Part shown: positions 57,047 through 64,000 of the stretch, one piece after another
How positions within the stretch are numbered: the stretch's first letter is position 1
Layout: the number at the start of each line of letters is the position of its first letter
DNA from: Pedobacter mendelii
GTDB taxonomy: Bacteria; Bacteroidota; Bacteroidia; Sphingobacteriales; Sphingobacteriaceae
Length of the DNA: 64,000 nt
NCBI RefSeq assembly: GCF_014635725.1
Contig: NZ_BMDJ01000004.1
Location: 388,006 to 452,005, forward strand
Direction of reading: 5' to 3'
Program-made: the position numbers and the translations under genes
The notes under the pieces: generated by a model
What the model saw: the letters and a program-made list of their open reading frames with translations, nothing else
Database searches by the model: none
What the model was told of the DNA's origin: nothing

Positions 57047-58105
57047 ATGCTAACCAAAATCTGGACACTCATCAGTAAAAAACTTTCAGGCGAAGCTACT
57101 GCTGATGAACAACGTCAATTAGCTAGGCTTTTGGAAGAAGACCCAACGAGTAAATATCAATTTGATATCCTTGAGAAAACATGGATTAAAAATGGCGGAG
57201 CAGAAAAAGAGGATGTAGAAGTCCGTTGGAAAAAATTTGAGCAAAAACTGCTTCTGGCAGAAAGTGCTTCACTAATAAAACCACAGGAAAAGCGGCCCAT
57301 CAAAAAAAAATACAGGCATTTTTTATATGGTTCCTTATACGCCGCAGCACTGTTAGTAGTTGCTTCAGCTTATATGTATATTTCCGGATTAAATGAAGAC
57401 GGTAATCGAATCAATGTAATTGTAGCACCAATGGGTGCAATGAGTAAAATTCAGCTTTCGGATGGAACCCGTGTTTTTTTAAATTCGGGGAGCAAAATTA
57501 CCTACAAGAAAAGTTTTGGTGCAAACAAGCGGGAAGTTTTTTTAACAGGCGAAGCTTTTTTTGAAGTAACGAAAGATGCCCGCCATCCTTTTTTAGTGAC
57601 TACACCATTTGTTCGCATTAAAGTATTAGGCACAACCTTTAATGTACGTGCTTACCCTAATGATAAGATAACGGAAACTACATTGCTTTCCGGACGCATA
57701 GATTTAACGGTTCTTAAAAACCCGGAAAAAGAATTTATCGTTCGGCCTATGGAAAAAGTTTTGGTGAAAAATGAAAATACCAAAGAACCAAATGCTAATT
57801 CGGCGACCGATGATATTGATTTGATAAGCTTGCGTAAAATTCATCCGGTTGTTAATCAAAAGTATCCGGTAGAAGTACAGTGGACCGAAAATATACTGGC
57901 TTTTGACGAAGAAAACCTGGTGGATTTGATAAAGCGAATGGAGCGGAGGTATAACATTGGTATCAGCATTGAATCTATTACACTACGAGAGAAAAAATTC
58001 ACAGGGCAATTTAAAACTGAAACCATTGAGCAGGCTTTGTCAGAACTGCAGTCGGCCAGCTATTTCCATTATAAAATAATCAAAAACCACATAACCCTTT
58101 ATTAA
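57047..58105 (+). CDS. FecR-family anti-sigma factor
   Basis: A 352-residue inner-membrane regulator. The cytosolic N-terminus (about 1-85) begins with the sequestering region ISKKLSGEATADEQRQLARL. A single membrane helix follows (about 92-111), then the periplasmic FecR domain (NVIVAPMGAMSKIQLSDGTR, LTGEAFFEVTKDARHPF, VLGTTFNVRAY). A C-terminal STN-like/DUF4974 domain (NILAFDEENLVDLIKRMERR) ends it. It receives the signal from the SusC N-terminal STN domain and frees the sigma factor encoded 69 nt upstream. Confidence 0.95.
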   Translation: MLTKIWTLISKKLSGEATADEQRQLARLLEEDPTSKYQFDILEKTWIKNGGAEKEDVEVRWKKFEQKLLLAESASLIKPQEKRPIKKKYRHFLYGSLYAAALLVVASAYMYISGLNEDGNRINVIVAPMGAMSKIQLSDGTRVFLNSGSKITYKKSFGANKREVFLTGEAFFEVTKDARHPFLVTTPFVRIKVLGTTFNVRAYPNDKITETTLLSGRIDLTVLKNPEKEFIVRPMEKVLVKNENTKEPNANSATDDIDLISLRKIHPVVNQKYPVEVQWTENILAFDEENLVDLIKRMERRYNIGISIESITLREKKFTGQFKTETIEQALSELQSASYFHYKIIKNHITLY

Positions 58106-58143
58106 AAATGCCTATGAATAAATAGCTTCACAAAACAAAAAAA

Positions 58144-58169
58144 ACGGGAAATGTTAGCGCATCCCCCGT
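58144..58169 (+). terminator. Hairpin between fecR and susC (terminator/attenuator)
   Basis: ACGGGAAATG (58144-58153) pairs imperfectly with CATCCCCCGT (58160-58169). The arms end in outer ACGGG/CCCGT and inner ATG/CAT pairs. It is preceded by an A-run and lies in the 135-nt gap, where partial termination often separates regulator from SusC expression. Confidence 0.5.
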
Positions 58170-58240
58170 CTTAAATTAGGTATGTATCTACATATCGGTC
58201 CTTTCGAAACCAAATTATAAACCAACCCAAACACAAAAGT

Positions 58241-61200
58241 ATGAAAAATCTTTATTACCGCACCAAGGAGGTACGGCTAAGTGTGCTATATAAGGTTCTT
58301 ATTATGTTTAAATTTATTATCATTCTAGTGCTGGCATTTTCTACGCAAGTCTTTTCAAAAGGCTTCGGACAGCAAAAGATGGATATTTCTTTAAAAAACG
58401 TATCCTTAAAAAAAGCCCTTAAACAAATTGAAAGCGTTTCGCATTATCGTTTTTTATATAATGATGAACTACTCAAACCGGATTATCAAAACAATACAAT
58501 CGAGCTGAAAAATGTATCAGTAGATGAAATATTACAATCGCTACTCAGCAAGACCACTCTTAAATATGAGGTGCGTAATAATGAACTTATTATTATCTCT
58601 AGTGCTAAAGCGCAACTTATCATTCCCGTTTCTGGTACTGTAAAAGACGAAAAAGGCCTTCCCCTGGTTGGTGTTTCAATTATGGAAAAAGGTTCTACAA
58701 ATGGTACCAGTACAGATGGAGATGGTAATTTTAGAATCAATGTAAATAGTAAAGCATCTGTACTTACCATTAGATACCTTGGTTTTAAAACGCAGGAGGT
58801 AACTGTAGGCGAACAAACTATTTTAAATATTTCGCTGCAACCAGAAAGCAGCACTTTGAATGAGGTGGTTGTTGTGGCCTTTGGTACGCAAAAGAGGGGT
58901 GATGTTACCGGTGCGATAAGTACGGTTAATGCGAGCGAGATAAAAGACCTGCCAGTAACGCAGTTTTCACAAAAACTACAAGGTAAAATTGCTGGTGTGC
59001 AAATCAACCAAACCAGTGGTATACCTGGACAGGGTATGTCGGTACGGATTCGGGGCGCACTATCAATAGGCGGAGGTAGCCAACCCCTATATGTGGTGGA
59101 TGGTTTTCCAATTGTTGGCGACATCAGCAACATTAATCCCGATGAAATTGAGAGTTTTACGGTGTTAAAAGATGCATCGGCTACTGCACTATATGGTTCG
59201 AGGGCTGCAAATGGTGTATTCCTTGTGCAAACCAAAAAAGCAAAAGAAGGGCAATCTAACATTAGTTTAAATGCTTTTTACGGATTACAATCTGTACCTG
59301 AAAAAGGTCGTCCGGATATGATGAATGCCGAAGAATTTGCTCAGTTTCAAAAAGAGTTATATACTGATAAAATAAGTAGAGGTTTGGCCACAAGTGTTCC
59401 GGCTGAATACCAGAATCCGGCACAATATCGTGGTGGTGGTACCGATTGGTACGATGTGCTTTTGCAAACAGCACCTATACAGAATTACAGCTTATCGTTA
59501 ACCAGTGGGAAAGATAAATTAAGCACAGCGGCCACTATTGGTTACATCAGTCAAGAGGGAGTGCTTATTAATTCGGATTATAAACGGTATTCTGTACGTC
59601 TTAATTCAGAATATAAATTTAATGATAGAGTTACTATAGGTTTAAATGTAGCGCCAAGTTATGCCACTAATAATACGCCAAATACCGATGGTAACATATT
59701 TGGGGGTGGTATTATACAAAATGCCATTGCCACATCGCCATTAGCGCCATATATTAACCCTGATGGTTCATTGCCTTTAACGGCTACATCAACAGGTTTG
59801 TTCCCTAATCCAAACTGGTACAGGGTGGCACAGGAAGTAAAAAACAACACCCGCACCGGGCGTATTTTGTCTAATGCTTTTGGAAATGTTGAAATAATAA
59901 AGGGCTTAAATTTTAAAACCAGTGTAAACATCGATTACACCAACCAGCAATATAATCGTTTTAGCCCCTCAACAGCCGGCTCCTTATTTGCGCCACCACC
60001 AAACTTAACCAGCGCCACCGAGCGTAATTTTGTAAACTATTCCTGGTTAACGGAAAATACTTTAAACTATACCCGTTCCTTTGGCGACCATAACCTGGAT
60101 GTATTGGTGGGTTATACCGCACAAAAATACCATAGTGATTATAGCAATGTTGATGCAACTGGTTTCCCGAATGATAAGGTTCAATCATTAGCAGCAGCCA
60201 CGCAATTTATCCCAACTTACGACACACAAGAATGGTCATTAGCCTCACTTGTTTCCAGATTAAACTATAATTACAAAGGAAAATACATATTATCTGCATC
60301 CTTCCGTCGCGACGGTTCATCACGCTTTGGGCCTAATGTAAAGTACGGTAATTTCCCCGCTGTATCAGCAGGCTGGAACGTAAGCGATGAGGATTTTATG
60401 AAAAACATAACCGCAGTTTCCAATCTGAAGTTAAGGGCAGGTTACGGCTTAAACGGAAATTTTAATATTGGTAACTACAGCTATTTAGTTAATACCGCTA
60501 CTACCAATTACCCATACAATGGTACACTTTCTCCGGGTTATGCCTTGAGTAATATTGGAAATAACAGTTTAACCTGGGAAAAATCCAAGCAACTGGATGT
60601 CGGCTTTGATTTAGGCTTGTTTAAAAACCGAATATTTCTTAGCTACGATTATTTTAATAAGATAACGACCGACATGCTATTAAATGTGGATGTACCTACT
60701 GGAACTGGATTTTCATCAGTAACTACTAATGCAGGCAAGTTTAAATTTACCGGCCATGAGTTTGCTATTTCTAGCCAAAACCTTGTTGGCGCATTTAAAT
60801 GGTCGACAAATTTTAACATCACATTTATTAAAAATAAAGTTGTAAATGTTGATCCTTATGTTGGCCTTTTGCCACGCGGAGATCCTAATAACCCAACCAT
60901 TAACCAGGTAGGCAGCCCAATCGGTTTATTTTACGGTTATAAATTTCTTGGTGTTTACAAAGATCAGCAAGATTTTAATTCTTCACCTAAATACGTTACC
61001 TCTGCTGTAGGTACGGTAAAAATGGCCGATGTAAATGGCGATGGTGTGGTAGATATAAAAGATTTAACGGTTATTGGTGATCCTAATCCGGATTTTACTT
61101 TTGGTATAACCAATAACTTGTCTTACAAAAATTTCGACCTTTCAATTGTAGCTTCAGGTTCTTATGGCAACGATATTCAAAACAGAACGCTGGAGTATAT

Positions 61201-61591
61201 TCAAAATCTGGATGGTGTTTTCAACGTAACCAAAGATGTTGCGCAAAGGTGGAAATCTGTTCAGGATCCCGGCGATGGCATTCATCCGAGAGCAGGTGCT
61301 TACACTATCGAAAGGAACACCAACTCACGCTGGGTAAGTGATGGTAGTTTTTTAACCATCAAAAACGTAACATTAGGTTATACATTGCCAATAAAAGACA
61401 ATAAATATCTTAAAAACTTAAGGGTATATACAAGTGTGCAACAACTCTACGTATTTACAAAATACGATGGCGCAAACCCTGAGGTTAACAGCTATGGTGG
61501 CAATTCAACAGGCTTAGTTCAAGGTATTGATAATACCACGTATCCTGTACCACGTACTTTTAACTTCGGCATTAACTTTAATCTTAAATAA
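58241..61591 (+). CDS. SusC/RagA-type TonB-dependent receptor with STN domain
   Basis: A 1116-residue outer-membrane importer. The signal peptide ends around VFSKGFGQQ; a long basic N-region precedes it, so the start may be the internal ATG (MFKFIIILV). The STN signalling domain (about 50-125: ISLKNVSLKKALKQIESVS) contacts FecR. A CarboxypepD_reg-like domain (VSGTVKDEKGLPLVGVSI) follows, then the plug (GAISTVNASEIKDLPV, SVRIRGALSIGGGSQPLYVV, SFTVLKDASATALYGSRAAN) and the barrel ending in TFNFGINFNLK. It forms a complex with the SusD lipoprotein encoded 2 nt downstream. The substrate is unknown; the next gene suggests rhamnose-containing glycans. Confidence 0.96.
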   Translation: MKNLYYRTKEVRLSVLYKVLIMFKFIIILVLAFSTQVFSKGFGQQKMDISLKNVSLKKALKQIESVSHYRFLYNDELLKPDYQNNTIELKNVSVDEILQSLLSKTTLKYEVRNNELIIISSAKAQLIIPVSGTVKDEKGLPLVGVSIMEKGSTNGTSTDGDGNFRINVNSKASVLTIRYLGFKTQEVTVGEQTILNISLQPESSTLNEVVVVAFGTQKRGDVTGAISTVNASEIKDLPVTQFSQKLQGKIAGVQINQTSGIPGQGMSVRIRGALSIGGGSQPLYVVDGFPIVGDISNINPDEIESFTVLKDASATALYGSRAANGVFLVQTKKAKEGQSNISLNAFYGLQSVPEKGRPDMMNAEEFAQFQKELYTDKISRGLATSVPAEYQNPAQYRGGGTDWYDVLLQTAPIQNYSLSLTSGKDKLSTAATIGYISQEGVLINSDYKRYSVRLNSEYKFNDRVTIGLNVAPSYATNNTPNTDGNIFGGGIIQNAIATSPLAPYINPDGSLPLTATSTGLFPNPNWYRVAQEVKNNTRTGRILSNAFGNVEIIKGLNFKTSVNIDYTNQQYNRFSPSTAGSLFAPPPNLTSATERNFVNYSWLTENTLNYTRSFGDHNLDVLVGYTAQKYHSDYSNVDATGFPNDKVQSLAAATQFIPTYDTQEWSLASLVSRLNYNYKGKYILSASFRRDGSSRFGPNVKYGNFPAVSAGWNVSDEDFMKNITAVSNLKLRAGYGLNGNFNIGNYSYLVNTATTNYPYNGTLSPGYALSNIGNNSLTWEKSKQLDVGFDLGLFKNRIFLSYDYFNKITTDMLLNVDVPTGTGFSSVTTNAGKFKFTGHEFAISSQNLVGAFKWSTNFNITFIKNKVVNVDPYVGLLPRGDPNNPTINQVGSPIGLFYGYKFLGVYKDQQDFNSSPKYVTSAVGTVKMADVNGDGVVDIKDLTVIGDPNPDFTFGITNNLSYKNFDLSIVASGSYGNDIQNRTLEYIQNLDGVFNVTKDVAQRWKSVQDPGDGIHPRAGAYTIERNTNSRWVSDGSFLTIKNVTLGYTLPIKDNKYLKNLRVYTSVQQLYVFTKYDGANPEVNSYGGNSTGLVQGIDNTTYPVPRTFNFGINFNLK

Positions 61592-61593
61592 TC

Positions 61594-63102
61594 ATGAACA
61601 TGTTTGATAAAAAAAATAACATGAAAACAAAAATACTCATGATTGCACTAGTGCTGATGGTATGCAGTGCGTGCAAGAAAAGCTTTTTGGAACTAGAGCC
61701 TAAAACCAGGGTAACTGCAAACTTATCTTATATTACGGAGGATGATTACAGGCAGGCCGTTACCGGCATTTATGCCTCATTACTTGGCCTTTATAACGAT
61801 GCTTATGTAATGGGCGAAATGCGGTCAGATAATGCCAATTACGTTTTCAATGCAACCATCTCGGGCGGGCAATTTATTTCAAAATATGAAATCGCCAGCT
61901 TTATCGATGTGCCAAATAATTTTAATACTAAAAATAAGTTTGTGTTTTGTTATCAGGGCATTTCGCGTGCCAATGCAGTTTTAAAGCGAATTGATGCCTC
62001 AAGCATTAACGCAACTTTAAAAAGTAACTTAAAAGGGCAGGCAGAATTTCTCAGGGCTTTTTACTATTTTGAACTGGTACAATATTACGGCGACGTGCCT
62101 TTATATTTAACCGATTTATCGGAAGTAAATAATGTTGCGGAAACAAAATTGCCTCGTGCGCCAAAAGCGGATGTTTATAAGCAAATTCTTGCTGATGCAA
62201 CGGATGCAGCTAACTTGTTGCCCAACACACCTGTAGTTAAGGGTCAGGTTGCAAAAGGTGCTGCGAAAATGTTATTGGGTTATGTTTATATGACCTTGAA
62301 ACAATATGCCGATGCAGAACGTGTATTGAAAGAAGTAACCACATTGGGCTATAGTTTGTTACCGGATTATGCTTCTATTTTTCTACCAGCAAATAAAAAC
62401 AATGCAGAATCTATCTTTGAAGTTCAATATCTGCAAGGTAATTTCGGGCTGCAAAATGGTATTGTTTACCAGTTATTGCCAGCTGCAAGTCAAACCGTTA
62501 ACCTTACCGGAATTGTTGGTAACAATCAAACAACCGGTGGATGGAATGTTCCTTCTGCAGATTTAATTGCTGCATACGAAGCAAATGACAAACGTAAAGC
62601 GGTATCTATTGCAACTTCTTATATAGATGGTTCTGGCAATACGGTGCAACAAGTTTATGTAAAAAAATATCTAAATCTTCCTCATTTTCAATATAATAAT
62701 ACTAATGATGACTGGCCAGTTTACCGCTATGCGGATGCCCTTTTATTATTGGCTGAAAGTTTGAATGAACAAGGTAAAAATGCAGAAGCCATTACCTACT
62801 TAGATCAGGTTAGAACAAGGGCAGGTATTACAACTTATGCTCTATCTGGCCAAACAGATTTACGGGCAGCGATTGCTAAAGAACGTCGTGTGGAGTTGGC
62901 TTTTGAAAATCACCGTTGGCTTGATTTGGTACGTACCGGGCAGGCAATTACGGTAATGAATGCTTACGGTGCTAAACTTAAACCTACGCGTCCTGATATT
63001 TCGCCTTTAGCATTTAATGTAACGGCAAACAGATTAATATTTCCAATACCACAGGATGAACTTAATTTAAACAACCTGTTAACTCAAAATCCAGGATATT
63101 AA
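61594..63102 (+). CDS. SusD/RagB-type surface glycan-binding lipoprotein
   Basis: A 502-residue lipoprotein. The lipobox is LMVCSAC with lipid cysteine C27; an alternative ATG at 61621 would give a more typical 18-residue signal. The mature protein has SusD hallmarks: FLELEPKTRVTANLSY, KGQAEFLRAFYYFELVQYYGDVPL, TPR-like helices, YRYADALLLLAESLNEQG and the C-terminal AIAKERRVELAFENHRWLDLVRTG, plus FPIPQDELNLN near the end. It forms the lid of the SusC channel encoded just upstream. Confidence 0.95.
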   Translation: MNMFDKKNNMKTKILMIALVLMVCSACKKSFLELEPKTRVTANLSYITEDDYRQAVTGIYASLLGLYNDAYVMGEMRSDNANYVFNATISGGQFISKYEIASFIDVPNNFNTKNKFVFCYQGISRANAVLKRIDASSINATLKSNLKGQAEFLRAFYYFELVQYYGDVPLYLTDLSEVNNVAETKLPRAPKADVYKQILADATDAANLLPNTPVVKGQVAKGAAKMLLGYVYMTLKQYADAERVLKEVTTLGYSLLPDYASIFLPANKNNAESIFEVQYLQGNFGLQNGIVYQLLPAASQTVNLTGIVGNNQTTGGWNVPSADLIAAYEANDKRKAVSIATSYIDGSGNTVQQVYVKKYLNLPHFQYNNTNDDWPVYRYADALLLLAESLNEQGKNAEAITYLDQVRTRAGITTYALSGQTDLRAAIAKERRVELAFENHRWLDLVRTGQAITVMNAYGAKLKPTRPDISPLAFNVTANRLIFPIPQDELNLNNLLTQNPGY

Positions 63103-63229
63103 TTAATGTATCTAAAAAATAAATTAGAATTGCCGCATTGCAGGTTTATACAATTCTACCTGTGATCGGCAACTTTAATCCAGTTTCCAAAATATTTCCA
63201 ACTGGTTAGTTTGGTTTTACTCAGCTAGT

Positions 63230-63254
63230 GCGTCCGGACATCATAACCGGACGC
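63230..63254. repeat. GC-rich perfect hairpin in the SusD-rhamnosidase gap
   Basis: GCGTCCGG (63230-63237) and CCGGACGC (63247-63254) form an 8-bp perfect stem around 9 nt. No T-run follows, so it is not an ordinary terminator; it could be an mRNA-processing hairpin or repeat remnant. The rest of the 278-nt gap (63103-63380) shows nothing else. Confidence 0.55.
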
Positions 63255-63380
63255 CAATACTGGGTCTTTGTGCACCTTCGCTAGTCGCTCATTAATGGCT
63301 GCTTAATTGTGTTACCATTTAATCAATAAAAATCGTGAAGCGCATGTGAATTAGCAATTAGTATATTTTAAATCTTACAG

Positions 63381-63896
63381 ATGAAAACTTTCTTAACTAA
63401 TAAGTCGCGACCTAAAGCAAGGTTGCTGGAATTAAAATTCAAGACAAAAAACATCTTTAAGAACGAATTTTTTTTAATGCTGTTTTTCGTGTTTGGAACA
63501 TTTGGTAACTCATCCTACGGTCAGGATAAAGTATCAAAAATCCTTGATAAAAGCTATATATGGAATACCCAGGATAGTAGTGAGAATGTTGATTTGCATG
63601 TTGCTTTTAGAAAGAGTTTTAATGTTATAAATCCCAGTTCAGGTGCATTATTAAGCCTATTTGCGTATAATCGCTTCGCTGTTTATATAAATGGGAAGTA
63701 TGTAATGCGTGGACCGGTACGCTTCGAAAATAGTGGTCCTCAATATGCAAGCATTAATATATCATCTTATTTAAAAAAAGGAAAAAATGTAATAGCAGTC
63801 GTATCACATCGATTTGAGCATACTGGTCAGATTATGGCTCATCAGGCTGGTTTTTCTGCTTTGATAGATTTAAAGGTAATGTGCATATACCAATAA
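63381..63896 (+). pseudogene. GH78-like alpha-L-rhamnosidase, N-terminal fragment truncated by an insertion
   Basis: A reading frame of 171 residues with a hydrophobic export segment (about 29-48, ending NSSYGQ). A beta-sandwich of the rhamnosidase N-terminal/GH2-binding type follows: YIWNTQDSS, VAFRKSFNV, FAYNRFAVYINGKYVMRGP and SYLKKGKNVIAVVSHRF. GH78 proteins are normally 700-900 residues; here the family pattern stops after GFSALIDLK, and six unrelated residues lead to a stop just where an IS-like end begins. The catalytic domain would lie beyond the insertion, outside the window. Confidence 0.7.
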
Positions 63897-64000
63897 ATTT
63901 GACCCCCTTTCGCCAATTTTAAATTGACCCCCAGAGTTGTTGCTTGAAAAAAGCAGAAGTTGTTGTGCAAAAAGGCTTTTTAGAATCGATCTTTTAAGTC
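63895..64000. mobile_element. End of an insertion sequence (IS21-like), continuing past the window
   Basis: Two direct copies of a terminal motif, AAATTTGACCCCC (63895-63907) and AAATTGACCCCC (63921-63932), sit at the breakpoint of the rhamnosidase gene. Repeated copies of a motif inside each end, with TTGACCCCC-type sequence, recall IS21-family elements. No transposase is visible before base 64000, so family and orientation are provisional. Confidence 0.5.

Noticed and set aside
58486..59262. 258-codon open frame on the minus strand inside susC
   Set aside because: It lies wholly antisense to a well-supported SusC gene, has no domain resemblance, and Ser/Thr/Pro-rich content typical of antisense frames.

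Overview
The window reads as chromosomal DNA of a Bacteroidota species, most likely a Sphingobacteriaceae member close to Pedobacter. The evidence is low GC, absence of clear Shine-Dalgarno sequences, several TTTG-N20-TAnnTTTG-type promoters, a SusC/SusD pair preceded by an ECF sigma factor and FecR anti-sigma, GH92/GH125 mannosidases, and a serine palmitoyltransferase that strongly resembles the Sphingobacterium enzyme. The genus is inference; no rRNA or tRNA gene was seen.

Layout. (1) 1-11.6 kb: housekeeping genes. These are ispD (cut by the window edge), queA, a MacB/FtsX-like permease, a class I aminotransferase, a tight operon CDF transporter-NUDIX-CPBP protease-bioA, a VOC protein, a YjbR protein, a DEDDh exonuclease/GIY-YIG fusion, and a response regulator followed by an outer-membrane protein. 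(2) 11.7-13.6 kb: an overlapping pair resembling alkylglycerol monooxygenase and lysoplasmalogenase, together an apparent ether-lipid degradation unit. (3) 13.8-21.9 kb: penicillin-binding protein 1C with a thioester-containing bacterial alpha-2-macroglobulin. (4) 22-30 kb: an NTF2-like protein, an unknown protein next to a 32-bp tandem array, topA, a beta-lactamase-fold lipoprotein, glutathione peroxidase, an aquaporin and mnmA. (5) 30-44.6 kb: an alpha-mannan/N-glycan region with two GH92 genes and one GH125 gene. An AraC regulator, a two-component system and a DUF1624 acyltransferase lie among them. The region is interrupted by a lone contractile-tail sheath gene facing a cytoplasmic SH3-amidase, next to a frameshifted YjbR pseudogene. 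All three mannosidase genes share the same 12-base motif, AAACGATTTAGT, upstream. (6) 45.2-56.0 kb: a ten-gene, nearly gapless operon that appears to encode de novo synthesis of inositol-phosphoryl (dihydro)ceramide: serine palmitoyltransferase, GNAT acyltransferase, SDR reductase, myo-inositol-3-phosphate synthase, PgpA-type phosphatase, GtrA, DUF5686 outer-membrane protein, a CDP-alcohol phosphotransferase fused to DUF4833, a fatty-acid hydroxylase and an Aur1/PAP2-type synthase. (7) 56.4-64 kb: a sigma/FecR/SusC/SusD locus whose next gene, a GH78-like rhamnosidase, is cut off after its N-terminal domain by what looks like the end of an IS21-type element.

The best candidates for under-described biology are four. 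The sphingo-inositol-lipid operon joins ceramide synthesis to inositol-lipid synthesis in one transcript and contains a fused CDP-alcohol phosphotransferase. The shared mannosidase motif suggests an unlinked mannan regulon. The orphan sheath lies opposite a peptidoglycan amidase. The AGMO-like/lysoplasmalogenase pair is the fourth. All functional statements come from reading motifs and context by eye; no database search was run.
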